Positions 53,012 through 63,044 of a DNA stretch of 64,000 bases are shown in pieces. Both the position numbers and the translations under genes were made by a program. The notes under the pieces were generated by a model. The model did not search any database. It saw only the letters and a program-made list of their open reading frames with translations, and had not been told where the DNA came from. This DNA is from Niveibacterium microcysteis. Lineage in GTDB: Bacteria > Pseudomonadota > Gammaproteobacteria > Burkholderiales > Rhodocyclaceae. The first letter of the stretch is position 1; each line of letters opens with the position of its first letter. Location of the stretch: contig NZ_CP071060.1 of NCBI RefSeq assembly GCF_017161445.1, positions 310,001 through 374,000 of the forward strand, written 5' to 3'.

Positions 53012-56000
53012 TCAGTCCGGCAGCGGTGCGAACAGCGCCTGCAGCCCGGCTTCGTCGAATTTCGCGTCGCCCGCGTGGTCTTCGGAGAGGATGCCGGCGG
53101 CGAGTGCGGCCTTCTGTTCCTGCAGCGCGAGGATCTTCTCTTCGATGCTGCCCGCCACCACGAGTTTGTAGACGAACACGTTCTTCGTCTGGCCGATGCG
53201 GTGGGCGCGGTCGGTGGCCTGGTCTTCGGCCGCGGGGTTCCACCACGGGTCGAAGTGGATCACGGTGTCGGCGGCGGTGAGGTTGAGTCCGACGCCACCG
53301 GCTTTCAGGCTGATCAGGAAGACCGGCGCATCGCCGTTCTGGAACGCTTCCACCACCGCCTGGCGGTCGCGCGTGCTGCCGTCCAGCCTCAAATGGGCGA
53401 TCTTCGCCTCGGCGAGTGCGTCAGCGATCAGATCCAGCATCGTGGTGAATTGCGAGAACAGCAGCACCCGGCGGCCCTCTTCGACGAGGCCGGGCAGCAG
53501 GTCCATCAGCAGGTCAAGCTTGGCGTGTTCCTTCACCTTGGCGGCGGCCGGCGTTTGTAGCAGGCGCGGGTCGCAGCAGACCTGGCGCAGCTTGAGCAGC
53601 GCATCGAGGATCACGATCTGGCTGCGGGCAAAGCCGCGCGTGGCCACCTCGTCGCGGATGCGTTTGTCCATCGTCGCGCGCACGGTCTCGTAGAGGTCGC
53701 GCTGTCGGCCTTCGAGTTCGACGCTGCGCACGATGATGGTCTTGGGTGGCAGTTCGGCGGCCACTTCCTGCTTGCGGCGCCGCAGGATGAAGGGCGCCAG
53801 GCGCCGCGCCAGCAGCTCGCGCCGCAGCAGGTTGCCGTGCTTTTCGATCGGCGTGCGCCAGGCCTGCGTGAAGGCTTTGGCGTCGCCGAGGAAACCGGGC
53901 ATCAGGAAGTCGAATTGCGACCACAGCTCGCCGAGGTGGTTTTCCAGCGGCGTGCCGGTGAGGCAGAGGCGATGCCGCGCATCGACTTCGCGTACCACCT
54001 GGGCGGCGAGGCTGCGAACGTTCTTCACCGTCTGCGCTTCGTCGAGGATCAGGAAGTGCCAGCTGCGCGCGGTGAGCGCCTCGCGGTCGCGTGCGAGCAG
54101 CGGGTAAGTGGTCAGCACCACGTCGTGGGTGTCGATCGATTCGAAGTGTTCACGGCGATCGGCGCCGTGCAGCTTGAGCACGCGCAAATCGGGCGCGAAG
54201 CGCGCGGCTTCCTGCTGCCAGTTGAACACCAGCGAGGTCGGCAGCACCACCAGCGAGGGGCGGTCCATGCGGCCGGCGCGCTTTTCGGTCAGCAGGTGAG
54301 CGAGGGTCTGCGCGGTTTTGCCGAGCCCCATGTCGTCCGCCAGGATGCCGCCCAGCTCATGCGCACGCAGGTGCTGCATCCACGCGAGGCCTTCCCGCTG
54401 ATAGGCGCGCAGCGTGCCGGCGAAGCCCTCGGGGGGTTCCACCGGTGCCACGTTCGCGGCATCGGCGAGGCGCGCAATCCAGGGCGCAAGGCGGTCTACG
54501 CCATCCAGCGTCCAGTCGCCGTTGGTGAAGGCCTGCCTGAGGCGCGGCGCATCCAGGGCGCTCAGTTTCAGCGTCGCGCCCGGCGTGTCGAACAGATCCA
54601 CCAGGGTCGAGGCGAGGGGTTTGACGCGCGCCGCGGGCAGCTGAATGCGCGCGCCGTCCGGGCCGATCAGCTCGATCGCTTCGTCGTCGGCGATCGCTTC
54701 GATGGCGGCGCGGTCCAGCCAGCGGGCGTCGCGCTGGAACAGCGCATGCAGCAGCGGGGCGAGATCGAGGCGCTGGCCGGCGACCTCGATACCGAGCGAG
54801 AGCGCGAGCCAGCCATTGGCATCCTCTTCCAGCTCGGCATGCCAGTCATCGACTGTCAGCACATGGTGGCGGAAGTCGGGTGCGCATTCGATCTGCCAGC
54901 CGGCGGCACGCAGGGCTGGGGCTTCCGCCGTAAAGAATTCGCGCCATGCGGTCTCGCTGGCGAGGCCCAGGATGCCTTCGGGCAGGCGTTCGAAGGTGTT
55001 CAGCACGCGCGTTGGCACTGGCGCGAACCCGGCGCGGCGCAATGCGGCCAGCGCGTCGGTTTCGGCGGCGCTGTCGCGCACGATGCGGGCGGCACGGCCG
55101 TCGGGCAGCGTCGTCAGCGTTTCGCTGCTGCCAGCGGGCAGTTCCGCATCGCCATACCGGAATGCGGCTTGTGCAAAGTCGTAGGTGGCGTGCAGCGTGT
55201 CGCGGTAGTCACGATGCGCCTGCAACTGCCACACATGCAGGCTTTGCAGCCGCAAGACCGGGCGCGCCGGGGCTTCGAGCCGGGGCAGCGATGCGGGCGT
55301 GGGTGGCGGCAATTTCGGCGCCACTTCGGCCAGCACGCTGGCGACCAGGCTCAACTCGGCGCTGTTGAGCGGCGGTAGGGACAGTGCCTCGGCCACGACT
55401 TCGGCATCGGGCACGTCGAGCACACCGCAGCGGCCCTCGGCGTCGATGTAGCGGAAGGGTTGCGTGTGCAGCACCGCCAGCGCTGGCGGCGTGGTGTCGA
55501 GGTGTGCGCGCAGGCCGCCCTCGCGAGTGGGCTGCCAGCTCATGCGGCCACTGCGGCTGCGCCCCTTCTGCAACGGGATCTCCGTTTGTGGCACGGCGTC
55601 GTGTGCCTGCCCGAGGAAGGCGCGGCCGGTGTCGAGCAGGGCGTCGAGCAAGGCGCTGCCATAGCGTCCGCTGATCGGCACTTCGCCCCAGTCGCTCGTG
55701 CGTGCGTTGCTGCGTTCAATCGCACGAATCTGCCGCAACACCGCGAGGTCCTCGTCGTCGACGAAAGCGGGCGGCTTGAGGAGAGCCTGATCGATGTTGT
55801 ACCAAGGCTCGCGCTGCGCGATCTCGCCGTCGGCGAGTCGCCTGACCTTGTCGATACGCAGGCTCGCGCCGGTGCCGTGCAGTCCGGGCGTCAGCGTGTA
55901 ATGCAGCATCTGGCGGTTGGCTGCCGCCTTGGGCTTGGTGCCAAGGCGTTGCTTGCCGATCCGGGTGCGTAGTTGCTGCGCCCATTCGAGCACTTCGCTT

Positions 56001-56323
56001 CGCGGCTTTTCCACCAATGCGCCGGGGCGCTGCGCAGCCAGCAGCAGGGCTACGACGTGCTTGCAGCGCGTGCCGACCGGGCAGGAGCAGCGGCTGTGCA
56101 ACTCCAGCGAGATCTCGCCGAGCAGTTCGCGCTGGCTGAGGCGCGCCGTCGTGCGGTACGGGCGCGGCGCGCTGCCGGTAACCAGCGCACTCAGCGCGTC
56201 GCCAGAGACGGTCAGCTCGCGCACGCGCCCGATGTACTGGCGGCCCTTCGCAATCGCGGCGCTGGTGAAGAGTTCCTGCAGCACGTCGTCGTTAACGCGG
56301 CTGAGCAGATCGGCAAGCGGCAT
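53012..56323 (-). CDS. SWIM-domain SNF2-family helicase
   Basis: A 1103-residue protein. Near the N terminus a SWIM zinc motif, C79-x-C81-x5-C87-x-H89 ([11 protein letters not shown]). A long middle region of unknown fold follows, then the SNF2 ATPase: Walker A DDMGLGKT (K669), DEAQ-type Walker B in [31 protein letters not shown], and the helicase C-terminal lobe with [33 protein letters not shown] then [11 protein letters not shown]. Such bacterial RapA/HepA-like proteins use ATP to move on DNA or remodel nucleoprotein. No target is known. The next gene downstream on this strand is the unrecognised 199-residue protein. Confidence 0.9.
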   Translation of the reverse strand: MPLADLLSRVNDDVLQELFTSAAIAKGRQYIGRVRELTVSGDALSALVTGSAPRPYRTTARLSQRELLGEISLELHSRCSCPVGTRCKHVVALLLAAQRPGALVEKPRSEVLEWAQQLRTRIGKQRLGTKPKAAANRQMLHYTLTPGLHGTGASLRIDKVRRLADGEIAQREPWYNIDQALLKPPAFVDDEDLAVLRQIRAIERSNARTSDWGEVPISGRYGSALLDALLDTGRAFLGQAHDAVPQTEIPLQKGRSRSGRMSWQPTREGGLRAHLDTTPPALAVLHTQPFRYIDAEGRCGVLDVPDAEVVAEALSLPPLNSAELSLVASVLAEVAPKLPPPTPASLPRLEAPARPVLRLQSLHVWQLQAHRDYRDTLHATYDFAQAAFRYGDAELPAGSSETLTTLPDGRAARIVRDSAAETDALAALRRAGFAPVPTRVLNTFERLPEGILGLASETAWREFFTAEAPALRAAGWQIECAPDFRHHVLTVDDWHAELEEDANGWLALSLGIEVAGQRLDLAPLLHALFQRDARWLDRAAIEAIADDEAIELIGPDGARIQLPAARVKPLASTLVDLFDTPGATLKLSALDAPRLRQAFTNGDWTLDGVDRLAPWIARLADAANVAPVEPPEGFAGTLRAYQREGLAWMQHLRAHELGGILADDMGLGKTAQTLAHLLTEKRAGRMDRPSLVVLPTSLVFNWQQEAARFAPDLRVLKLHGADRREHFESIDTHDVVLTTYPLLARDREALTARSWHFLILDEAQTVKNVRSLAAQVVREVDARHRLCLTGTPLENHLGELWSQFDFLMPGFLGDAKAFTQAWRTPIEKHGNLLRRELLARRLAPFILRRRKQEVAAELPPKTIIVRSVELEGRQRDLYETVRATMDKRIRDEVATRGFARSQIVILDALLKLRQVCCDPRLLQTPAAAKVKEHAKLDLLMDLLPGLVEEGRRVLLFSQFTTMLDLIADALAEAKIAHLRLDGSTRDRQAVVEAFQNGDAPVFLISLKAGGVGLNLTAADTVIHFDPWWNPAAEDQATDRAHRIGQTKNVFVYKLVVAGSIEEKILALQEQKAALAAGILSEDHAGDAKFDEAGLQALFAPLPD

Positions 56324-56379
56324 TGTTGCGGCAAAAAATGGGGTGCAACAGCATACCCGCAAGCACCGGCCGGTGCTGC

Positions 56380-57066
56380 TCAGTCTGCGCGCAGACGACC
56401 GTCGATCATGGTCACTGCGCGGTCACAACGTTCCGCGAGGCGCGGGTCGTGGGTGACGATCAGGCAGGCTGATCCGCGCTCGCGATTCACCTCGCGCATC
56501 AGCGCGAAGATCTCGTCGGCGGTATGGGTGTCGAGGTTGCCGGTCGGCTCGTCGGCGAGGATCAGGCGCGGCCCCAGCAGCAGCGCGCGCGCTATTGCCA
56601 CCCGTTGCTGTTGCCCGCCGGAGAGCTGGTTCGGCTTCTTGTGCGAATGCGCTTCGAGGCCGACGCGCCGCAGCAGTTCGCGCGCGGCAGCTTCGTGGGC
56701 GTCGGTGGCGCGGCCCTCGGCGATGATGCCCGGCATCATGGCGTTCTCCAGTGCGCTGAAGGCGGGCAGCAGGTGATGGAACTGGAACACGAAGCCGATG
56801 CTGCGGTTGCGCAGGCGGGTGAGGCCCGCATCGTCCTGCGTTGCGGAGTCGATGCCGTCGATTTCGATGCGGCCGGCGGTGGCGCGTTCGAGCAGGCCGA
56901 CGATGTTGAGCAGCGTGCTCTTGCCGGAACCTGAGGGGCCGATCAGCGCGACGAACTCGCCCGCTGCAATGTCGAGGTCGATGCCGTGCAGGATTTCGGT
57001 CTCGACTTCGGTGCCGATGTTGTAGGACTTGCGGATGCCGGCGAGGCGGATCACGGGCTGTGCCAT
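56380..57066 (-). CDS. ABC transporter ATPase (MacB/LolD type)
   Basis: A 228-residue ATPase with Walker [11 protein letters not shown]-loop in [20 protein letters not shown], signature [15 protein letters not shown], Walker [13 protein letters not shown] and switch His in LIVTHD. This type drives MacAB/LolCDE export. I start at ATG 57066, 2 bp after the permease stop. The frame is open far upstream but that part is antisense shadow. It is the last gene of a minus-strand operon of adaptor, permease and ATPase. Confidence 0.93.
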   Translation of the reverse strand: MAQPVIRLAGIRKSYNIGTEVETEILHGIDLDIAAGEFVALIGPSGSGKSTLLNIVGLLERATAGRIEIDGIDSATQDDAGLTRLRNRSIGFVFQFHHLLPAFSALENAMMPGIIAEGRATDAHEAAARELLRRVGLEAHSHKKPNQLSGGQQQRVAIARALLLGPRLILADEPTGNLDTHTADEIFALMREVNRERGSACLIVTHDPRLAERCDRAVTMIDGRLRAD

Positions 57067-57068
57067 CG

Positions 57069-58292
57069 TCAGCTCCGGATCGCGTCGACCGGGTCGAGCG
57101 AGGCGGCGCGCCGCGCCGGGATCATCGCGGCGAGGGTGCCGACCACGGTGGCGATGAGGCAGGCGCCGATGACGATATCGGCCGGCAGCTCGGGCGAGAA
57201 GATCGGCGTGCCATCGCCGTTGCGGAACACCGACGCAAAGATCTGCAGCAGCCCCCAGCCGAGCGAGGCGCCGAGCGCAGAACCCACGCTGCCGACCAGC
57301 GCACCCTGGATCAGGAACACCGCCAGCAGTTGCCGGCGGCCGGCGCCCATCGCGCGCAGGATGCCGATCTCGCGCTGCTTCTGCACTACCGACACGACCA
57401 GCACGCTGGCGATACCGAGTGCGACGATCAGCGTGACGAAGCTGCGGATCAGGTTGAGCGAGGTGCTCTGGTTCTTCAGGCCGGCGAGCAGCTGCGCGTT
57501 GGTCGTCATCCAGCTTTCGACCTTGAGGCCGGTGGCGTCGGCAAGCGGGCGGGCGATTGCCTCGGCCTCGAAGATGTCCGTCACCCGAAGGTCGACCTGC
57601 GAGACACCGCCCGCCAGTTCGAGCAGCGATTGCCCCAGGCGCAGCGACACGAAGACCCAGCGGCGGTTCAGGTCGCGGTTGCCGATGTCGAACAGCCCGG
57701 TGATCGTCAGCACTTCTTCGCGGCCACCGGCGGTCTGCACCCGGATACGGTCGCCGAGCGATACGCCCAGATCCTTTGCCAGTTCGATGCCGATCACGGT
57801 GTTGGTGCCGGACGGCGCAAAGCGGCCGGCGGTGAGGTACTTGTCCATCAACACGATGCGGCGGTAAGCGTCCGGCTCGACCCCCATCAGCGCGACCGAC
57901 TTGCTCGCCTCGCCGCGCAGCGCGAAGGCGGGGCCGGTGACGAGCGGCGACACGGCCACGACATCCGGCGTCGCGGCGGCGAGCTTGGCGACGGATTCCC
58001 ACTGATCCACCGGCCGCAGGCGCTGTGCGCGAGGCTGGTCGGTGGCGAGCGTGCCCGGGCCATCGGGAAGTGCGCGGCGATTGACCTCGTCGGGCGGGCG
58101 GATCACCACATGCGGCTGGCTACCGAGCACGCGTTCGATGATCGAGCTTTGCAACTCGCCGATGAGGTGGGTGAGGAAGATCGTCACCGCGACGCCTGCG
58201 GTCACCCCACCGAGGATCAGCAGTGATTGGGTACGCCCCTCGCGCAGGAAGCGCAGCGCGACGAGCAGTTCAAACGGCAGGCGGACGCGCAT
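57069..58292 (-). CDS. ABC export permease (FtsX/MacB-like)
   Basis: A 407-residue permease with the FtsX-like layout: an N-terminal membrane segment ([20 protein letters not shown]), a large periplasmic domain (about 45-265), and three C-terminal segments. [20 protein letters not shown] and [20 protein letters not shown] are the conserved regions. This gives the MacB/LolC topology without a fused ATPase. The operon order, adaptor 59559-58300, permease, ATPase, is typical of DevBCA/MacAB-like exporters. The cargo is unknown. Confidence 0.9.
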   Translation of the reverse strand: MRVRLPFELLVALRFLREGRTQSLLILGGVTAGVAVTIFLTHLIGELQSSIIERVLGSQPHVVIRPPDEVNRRALPDGPGTLATDQPRAQRLRPVDQWESVAKLAAATPDVVAVSPLVTGPAFALRGEASKSVALMGVEPDAYRRIVLMDKYLTAGRFAPSGTNTVIGIELAKDLGVSLGDRIRVQTAGGREEVLTITGLFDIGNRDLNRRWVFVSLRLGQSLLELAGGVSQVDLRVTDIFEAEAIARPLADATGLKVESWMTTNAQLLAGLKNQSTSLNLIRSFVTLIVALGIASVLVVSVVQKQREIGILRAMGAGRRQLLAVFLIQGALVGSVGSALGASLGWGLLQIFASVFRNGDGTPIFSPELPADIVIGACLIATVVGTLAAMIPARRAASLDPVDAIRS

Positions 58293-58299
58293 CGGCGGT

Positions 58300-59559
58300 T
58301 CAGCGCGTCATGCCGGGCACGCCCTGCAGGCCGGCCTTGCGTGGTGCCTTGCCGCGCACGCGCTCGCCGGCTTGGGTCGGTTCCGATGCGGTGACGACGA
58401 GCTCGCCGGCGTCGATGCCCTTCGCAATCTCGGCGGCACCCATGCCGCGCACGCCCAGCGTGATGGCGACCCGCTCGGCGCGGCCATCGCGCACCCGCAG
58501 CACCCAGGGCGATTCGCTTTCGGCCGCATGGATTGCGTCGAGCGGCAGCACCACGGCGCTGTCCTTGCGTGCCACCACGATCTCGACCGAGACGGTCATG
58601 TCGGGGCGCAGGAAGGCCGGCGGCTGCGGCACCGAGAACTTCACTTCGACCGTGCCGCGCTGTGCATCGACGCCGGGGGCGACGTAGTCGATCACCACGT
58701 CGAAAGGCTGGCCCGGGTAGGCGTCGGCCACGGCTTTGCCGGCCACGCCGGGCTTGAGGTGCGCGAGGTGTTTTTCATCCATCTGCGTGACGATGCGCAG
58801 GGTGCCGCCGGCGGCAAAGCGCATCAGCACCCGGCCGGCCTGCGTGATGTCGCCCACGTTCACCTCGCGCGACAGCACGGTGCCATCGGCCGGTGCGCGC
58901 AGCTCATGGTTGGCCATGCGGGCGCGGGCGGCGCGCAGGTTGGCTTCGGCCTGAACCAGCCGGCTTGCAGCGGCGGCCATCTCGCTACCGGCGGGCAGGT
59001 TCGCCGCAGCCTGGCTGCGCGCGGCGGCCAGTGCGGCCTCGGCGTTCTGCAGGATGCGGCGGGCGTCGTCACGCCGGCTCGGCGATACGAAGCCCTGCGC
59101 AATCATCGCTTCAACCCGTTCATATTCACGCTGGGCGACACGCAGGTTTTCTTCCGCTTGCCGTTGCTGCTGGCTGCTTACCGGGCCGGCCACCTGTTCC
59201 ACCTGCCGAAGCCGCGCACGCGCTTCGACCACCGCCGCGTCGGCGGCGGCCAGGCTGGCGCGGGCTTCATCAGCGCGCAGCGCGATCAGCAGCTCGCCTT
59301 GCTTGACGATGCTGCCCTCCTTAGCCGCCAGGGTTTCGACAATGCCGGCCACCGGCAGGCCCAACTGCACCTGGGCAGGCGTTTCGACCCGGCCGGTCGC
59401 GATCAGGGTTTGCGCGATGGCTTGCCGCGTCGCGCTGCGCAACTCGACTTCCTTGCCGCGGCTGAGCATCCAGCCGATCAGCAGGGCCAGCGCCAGGACG
59501 AAGGCGACGGGCAGGCGCCAGGGGCGCAGACGCGTGCGAAGTTGGTTCAGTGTGGGCAT
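58300..59559 (-). CDS. Periplasmic adaptor subunit (HlyD/MacA-like)
   Basis: A 419-residue membrane-fusion protein: N-terminal anchor (PVAFVLALALLIGWML), lipoyl half-motif in TPAQVQLGLPVAGIVETLAA, a coiled-coil hairpin (about 100-210, ADAAVVEARARLRQVEQVAG), and the second half-motif in ELRAPADGTVLSREVNVGD. The beta-barrel ends DMTVSVEIVVARKDS. It links the ABC pump to an outer-membrane channel, which is not encoded here. It is first of the three-gene operon; the permease start is 7 bp away. Confidence 0.9.
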   Translation of the reverse strand: MPTLNQLRTRLRPWRLPVAFVLALALLIGWMLSRGKEVELRSATRQAIAQTLIATGRVETPAQVQLGLPVAGIVETLAAKEGSIVKQGELLIALRADEARASLAAADAAVVEARARLRQVEQVAGPVSSQQQRQAEENLRVAQREYERVEAMIAQGFVSPSRRDDARRILQNAEAALAAARSQAAANLPAGSEMAAAASRLVQAEANLRAARARMANHELRAPADGTVLSREVNVGDITQAGRVLMRFAAGGTLRIVTQMDEKHLAHLKPGVAGKAVADAYPGQPFDVVIDYVAPGVDAQRGTVEVKFSVPQPPAFLRPDMTVSVEIVVARKDSAVVLPLDAIHAAESESPWVLRVRDGRAERVAITLGVRGMGAAEIAKGIDAGELVVTASEPTQAGERVRGKAPRKAGLQGVPGMTR

Positions 59560-59652
59560 CTTGTTCTTGTCTGTTCGGGCGGCGTTTGCCCTGACCGCGA
59601 TTATGCGCGGCAGTTCCCGCTGCCGCTTTGCGGTTGCAGCGCTGCAATGCGC

Positions 59653-60162
59653 TCAGGTCTTCGGGCGCATGAGGAAGAAGCGGTTGGTGCCGGCCGGTTT
59701 GCCTTTTGCGAACACGTCCCACTCGGCCTCTATCGTGTCAGGGCCTTGCAGCCGGATCTCTCCGCCGTGAATGTGGGTCGATTGCTGTGGATCCATGTTG
59801 CTGCCGCCGGTGAAGTCAAAGCGCAGGCGATTGCCATCGACTGCGACGAGCTTCATGCGTGGCTGGTTGCCCATCGCGCAGTAGTGCGTCATGACGAGTT
59901 GATCGCCATCGAGGTGGTAGATCGACGTCATCTCGTGTGGCGTGCCGGGGAACAGCACTTCCATCACTGCGGTACCGCCCGAGATGTTGCGGTATGTGAC
60001 TTCCGCCGGCGGCCCGTCGGCCTTCTGGACATGACCGACCCAGCGGCCTTCAAGCGCCTTGAGTTGGGTGAAGGCGGCGCTGGCGTCAGGCGGCGCCGCG
60101 TAACTCATCGGGCTGGCGGCGAGGGATACAGCAAGGGCAAGGGCGGACGCAGGGCGTTTCAT
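59653..60162 (-). CDS. Exported DUF1579-like protein
   Basis: A 169-residue precursor with a signal peptide (to about residue 22, SPMSYAA). The mature domain resembles small lipocalin-like beta-barrel proteins: LKALEGRWVGHVQKADG, then STGG-like NISGGTAVMEVLFPGTPHEM and FDFTGGSNMDPQQSTHIHGG. It could bind a small hydrophobic compound; DUF1579 is a tentative name. It lies 103 bp from thiD and 93 bp upstream of the adaptor, which starts on the same strand. Function unknown. Confidence 0.65.
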   Translation of the reverse strand: MKRPASALALAVSLAASPMSYAAPPDASAAFTQLKALEGRWVGHVQKADGPPAEVTYRNISGGTAVMEVLFPGTPHEMTSIYHLDGDQLVMTHYCAMGNQPRMKLVAVDGNRLRFDFTGGSNMDPQQSTHIHGGEIRLQGPDTIEAEWDVFAKGKPAGTNRFFLMRPKT

Positions 60163-60265
60163 GGCTGTCTTCCTCCGGTCAGACCGCGCGATCGCGGCGC
60201 CTGCAGATTGCAACCGATTTTCCGGCGCCGCAAGCCGCCATGCGCCCGCTTGCAGCTGACCCCAA

Positions 60266-61102
60266 TCAGCGCCGCCAGAGGGCGTGGAAGTGATGCACCG
60301 GCCCGTGGCCTTTGCCGACCTCCAGTTCGTCCGACGCGGCGATCGCGCGCAGCAGCCATTCGCGCGCGTGGCGGACCGCCGCTTCCACTGGCCGGAACTG
60401 GTCGGCCGCTTGCGGCAGCAGCGCGGCGATTGCCGACGACAAGGTGCATCCGGTGCCGTGGGTGTTCTTGGTTTCGATGCGCTGGCCCGGCATCTCGACC
60501 ATGCGGTCGCCGTCGAACAGCAGATCCATCAACTCGCCGCCAGGCAGGTGGCCACCCTTGAGCAGCACCCAGCGCTCGCTGGAAAGCGGCAGCAGCTCAC
60601 GCAGGCGTTCGGCGGCGCGGTACATCTCCTTGACCGATTCCGGCGCGCGCTGATCCAGCAGCACGCCGGCTTCGGGCAGGTTGGGGGTGATCATGAAGCT
60701 CTGCGGCAGCAGGGCTTCCTTGAGCATGGCCACTGCGGACTTCGCCAGTAGATGATCGCCGCTCTTGGCAACCATCACCGGGTCGCAGACCACGAACTTC
60801 GCTGCGTGATGCGCCAGCCGGTCGGCTACCGTCGCGACGATGTCTGCGGTGCCGAGCATGCCGAGTTTGACCGAGTCGATGCGTACGTCGGCGAACAGGG
60901 TGTCGATCTGCAGGCGGAGGAAATCGGTGGGCGGCGTGTGCACCCCGGTGACTGCCTGGGTGTTCTGCGCCGTCAGTGCGGCCACGACACCGCAGCCGTA
61001 GGCGCCGAGCGCGGAAAAGGCCTTCAGGTCGGCATAGATGCCGGCGCCGCCGGAGGGGTCGATGCCGGCGATGGTCAGCGCGTTGGGGATACGGGAAGAC
61101 AA
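60266..61102 (-). CDS. thiD: Hydroxymethylpyrimidine/phosphomethylpyrimidine kinase
   Basis: ThiD phosphorylates hydroxymethylpyrimidine twice in thiamine synthesis. The 278-residue ribokinase-fold protein has IAGIDPSGGAGIYADLKAFS at the N terminus, VCDPVMVAKSG (active-site acidic), ITPNLPEAGVLL and the C-terminal catalytic motif in TKNTHGTGCTLSSAIAALLP. The start is TTG 61102, supported by AGGAG about 8 bases upstream. Cytoplasmic. No other thi genes are adjacent. It is divergent from the chemoreceptor gene across 168 bp. Confidence 0.93.
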   Translation of the reverse strand: MSSRIPNALTIAGIDPSGGAGIYADLKAFSALGAYGCGVVAALTAQNTQAVTGVHTPPTDFLRLQIDTLFADVRIDSVKLGMLGTADIVATVADRLAHHAAKFVVCDPVMVAKSGDHLLAKSAVAMLKEALLPQSFMITPNLPEAGVLLDQRAPESVKEMYRAAERLRELLPLSSERWVLLKGGHLPGGELMDLLFDGDRMVEMPGQRIETKNTHGTGCTLSSAIAALLPQAADQFRPVEAAVRHAREWLLRAIAASDELEVGKGHGPVHHFHALWRR

Positions 61103-61270
61103 GACGAGGCTCCTGGCGTGTTGCGAGCCGCCCTGGCTGCGGCTCGGTCCAAGGTTATCGCATCTGGCAAGCGCGGTTGACCTGTAGGGATGCCATTCGC
61201 TGCCGTAATCTGGTATTCAGTGCAGTGCTCCAAAGTCCGAACCGGCCAATTCCGTAAGCGAAAGCCCCTG

Positions 61271-62911
61271 ATGAAAAAGATTCGCCCCCTCATGTTCGCG
61301 TTCGTGGGTATCACGATCGCACTTGTCGTGGTGCTGGCCGCCGTTGTCGTGCTGCAGCTCAGTGCCCTGCGCGCGCAAAGTGAATACGAGCACAGCGTTA
61401 CCGACGTGATGGTCGACCAGTTGGCGGTGACCAAGCTGCAGATCGTGCAGGTGCAGCAGTTCCTCACCGACGCATCGGCCACCGGTGAGCAGGATGGCGT
61501 GGCGGATGCCGAAAAAGCCTACAGCGCCGCACGCGCATCGCTCGCCAAGCTGACTGCGCTGGCCCCCGCCTTCGGCGCCGACATCGATGCGCTGTCGCGC
61601 GAGGTCGATACGCTGCGTGAGGTGGGTTTGGGCATGGTCGAGGCCTACAAAGGCGGTCGCGAGGCTGGCAATCAGGTCATGAAGGGTGCCGACGGCTTCG
61701 ACAAGCGGGCCGAGGTGGCGCAGGCGGCGATCGACAGGCTGAGTGCCCGCATCAATGCTTTGCAGGATGAAACCCGTGTGCGGGTGCAGAACTCGATCGA
61801 TCGCACCCTGTGGGGGGCGGTAGGGCTGGCCCTGCTGATTTGCGCGGTGGTCAGCGGTGTGGCGTGGAAGCTGGTGGGCCTGATCTACCGCTTGATCGGG
61901 GCGGAGCCGGTGCATGGTGCGAAGCTCGCGGGCTATCTCGCTCAGGGTGATCTGACGCATACGATTGAAGTACGCCCCGGCGACACCGAGAGCCTGATGG
62001 CCCAGCTTGCGGTGATGCGGGCGCGCTGGACCGATGTGGCGAGCAGCTTGCGCGGCCAGGCCGTGCAGATGAGCACAGGCGCCGGCGAGCTGCAGCACAA
62101 GGCGCATGCGCTTGCGTCCAACGGTGCGCGGCAGAGTGAGGCGGCGGCCGCGATTGCGGCGAACGTGGAACAGCTCTCGACCAGCGCCGAGCAAATTGCG
62201 GCCGATGCGGGCGACGCCAACACGCATGTGCGCAGCATGGGGCAGTCGGCGGTGGAGTCGAGCCAGATCATCTCCTTCGTGCGGCAGGAGGTCGAGGAGG
62301 TGGCGCGCACCGTGCAGGAGGCCGCCAGCCAGGTTACTCGGCTGGATGCGCGGGCGCAGGACATCGCCGGTATCGTCACGACGATCCGTGCGATTGCTGA
62401 CCAGACCAACCTGCTGGCGCTGAATGCGGCGATCGAGGCCGCGCGTGCCGGCGAATCGGGCCGTGGCTTCGCCGTGGTGGCCGACGAGGTGCGCAAGCTG
62501 GCCGAGCGCACCAGCGGGGCGACGGTGTCGATCGCGCAGATGATCGCCGACGTCCATGCGGTCACGGGCGAAGTCGTCAGCACCATCTCGAGGGGTGTCG
62601 AGCGCGTTGAAACCAGCGCGGCGATGGCCGAGGATGCGCGCCTGGCGATGGATGCGCTCAAGCAGGAATCCCTTGGGGCGTGCGATCAGGTCAGCCGCAT
62701 TCATACCGCGCTGTCGGAACAGCGGGCCAACACCCACGACATCGCCACCAAGGTCGAACAGATCGCGCAGATGGCGGCCGAAAACGCCGACGCGTCGGAA
62801 AGCGTCTCCGTCACCAGCGATCGGATCGACCATATCGCGCGAGCCCTGGCGCAGGACGTCGGCTACTTCAAGCTCGGCGCAACGGCCGCGACCGAGGTCG
62901 AGCTGTTCTAG
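61271..62911 (+). CDS. Methyl-accepting chemotaxis protein
   Basis: A 546-residue chemoreceptor: TM1 (about 8-30), a helical periplasmic sensor (31-180, four-helix-bundle type), TM2 (183-203), a HAMP-like stretch, then the signalling domain with the hairpin tip in [20 protein letters not shown] and [20 protein letters not shown]. The protein ends VELF and lacks the C-terminal pentapeptide that docks CheR/CheB, so it relies on other receptors for adaptation or uses a different route. It has no che genes nearby. The ligand is unknown. Confidence 0.92.
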   Translation: MKKIRPLMFAFVGITIALVVVLAAVVVLQLSALRAQSEYEHSVTDVMVDQLAVTKLQIVQVQQFLTDASATGEQDGVADAEKAYSAARASLAKLTALAPAFGADIDALSREVDTLREVGLGMVEAYKGGREAGNQVMKGADGFDKRAEVAQAAIDRLSARINALQDETRVRVQNSIDRTLWGAVGLALLICAVVSGVAWKLVGLIYRLIGAEPVHGAKLAGYLAQGDLTHTIEVRPGDTESLMAQLAVMRARWTDVASSLRGQAVQMSTGAGELQHKAHALASNGARQSEAAAAIAANVEQLSTSAEQIAADAGDANTHVRSMGQSAVESSQIISFVRQEVEEVARTVQEAASQVTRLDARAQDIAGIVTTIRAIADQTNLLALNAAIEAARAGESGRGFAVVADEVRKLAERTSGATVSIAQMIADVHAVTGEVVSTISRGVERVETSAAMAEDARLAMDALKQESLGACDQVSRIHTALSEQRANTHDIATKVEQIAQMAAENADASESVSVTSDRIDHIARALAQDVGYFKLGATAATEVELF

Positions 62912-62916
62912 AACCT

Positions 62917-62955
62917 CGCCGGCGACGCCAGGCCAAGCCCTGGACGTCGCCGGCG
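62917..62955 (+). terminator. Long hairpin after the chemoreceptor gene
   Basis: CGCCGGCGACG (62917-62927) and CCAGG (62928-62932) pair with CCTGG (62939-62943) and CGTCGCCGGCG (62945-62955), one bulged base. The stem is strong but has no T-run. It starts 5 bp past the stop. Confidence 0.5.
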
Positions 62956-63044
62956 CACGACGTCTCGCACGCTGTCGAGGCAGGCGTTACAATCGCGGTC
63001 TTTCGTTTCACCATCCGGCCGAACAGCAGCCGGATGCTGGTTTG

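Noticed and set aside
58042..60561. Long plus-strand open frame across the ABC operon
   Set aside because: Antisense shadow of the permease, adaptor and DUF1579-like genes; composition is non-coding in style.
61169..61209. Flagellar (sigma-28) promoter for the chemoreceptor
   Set aside because: GCCGTAAT resembles the -10, but no matching -35 is at the right distance.
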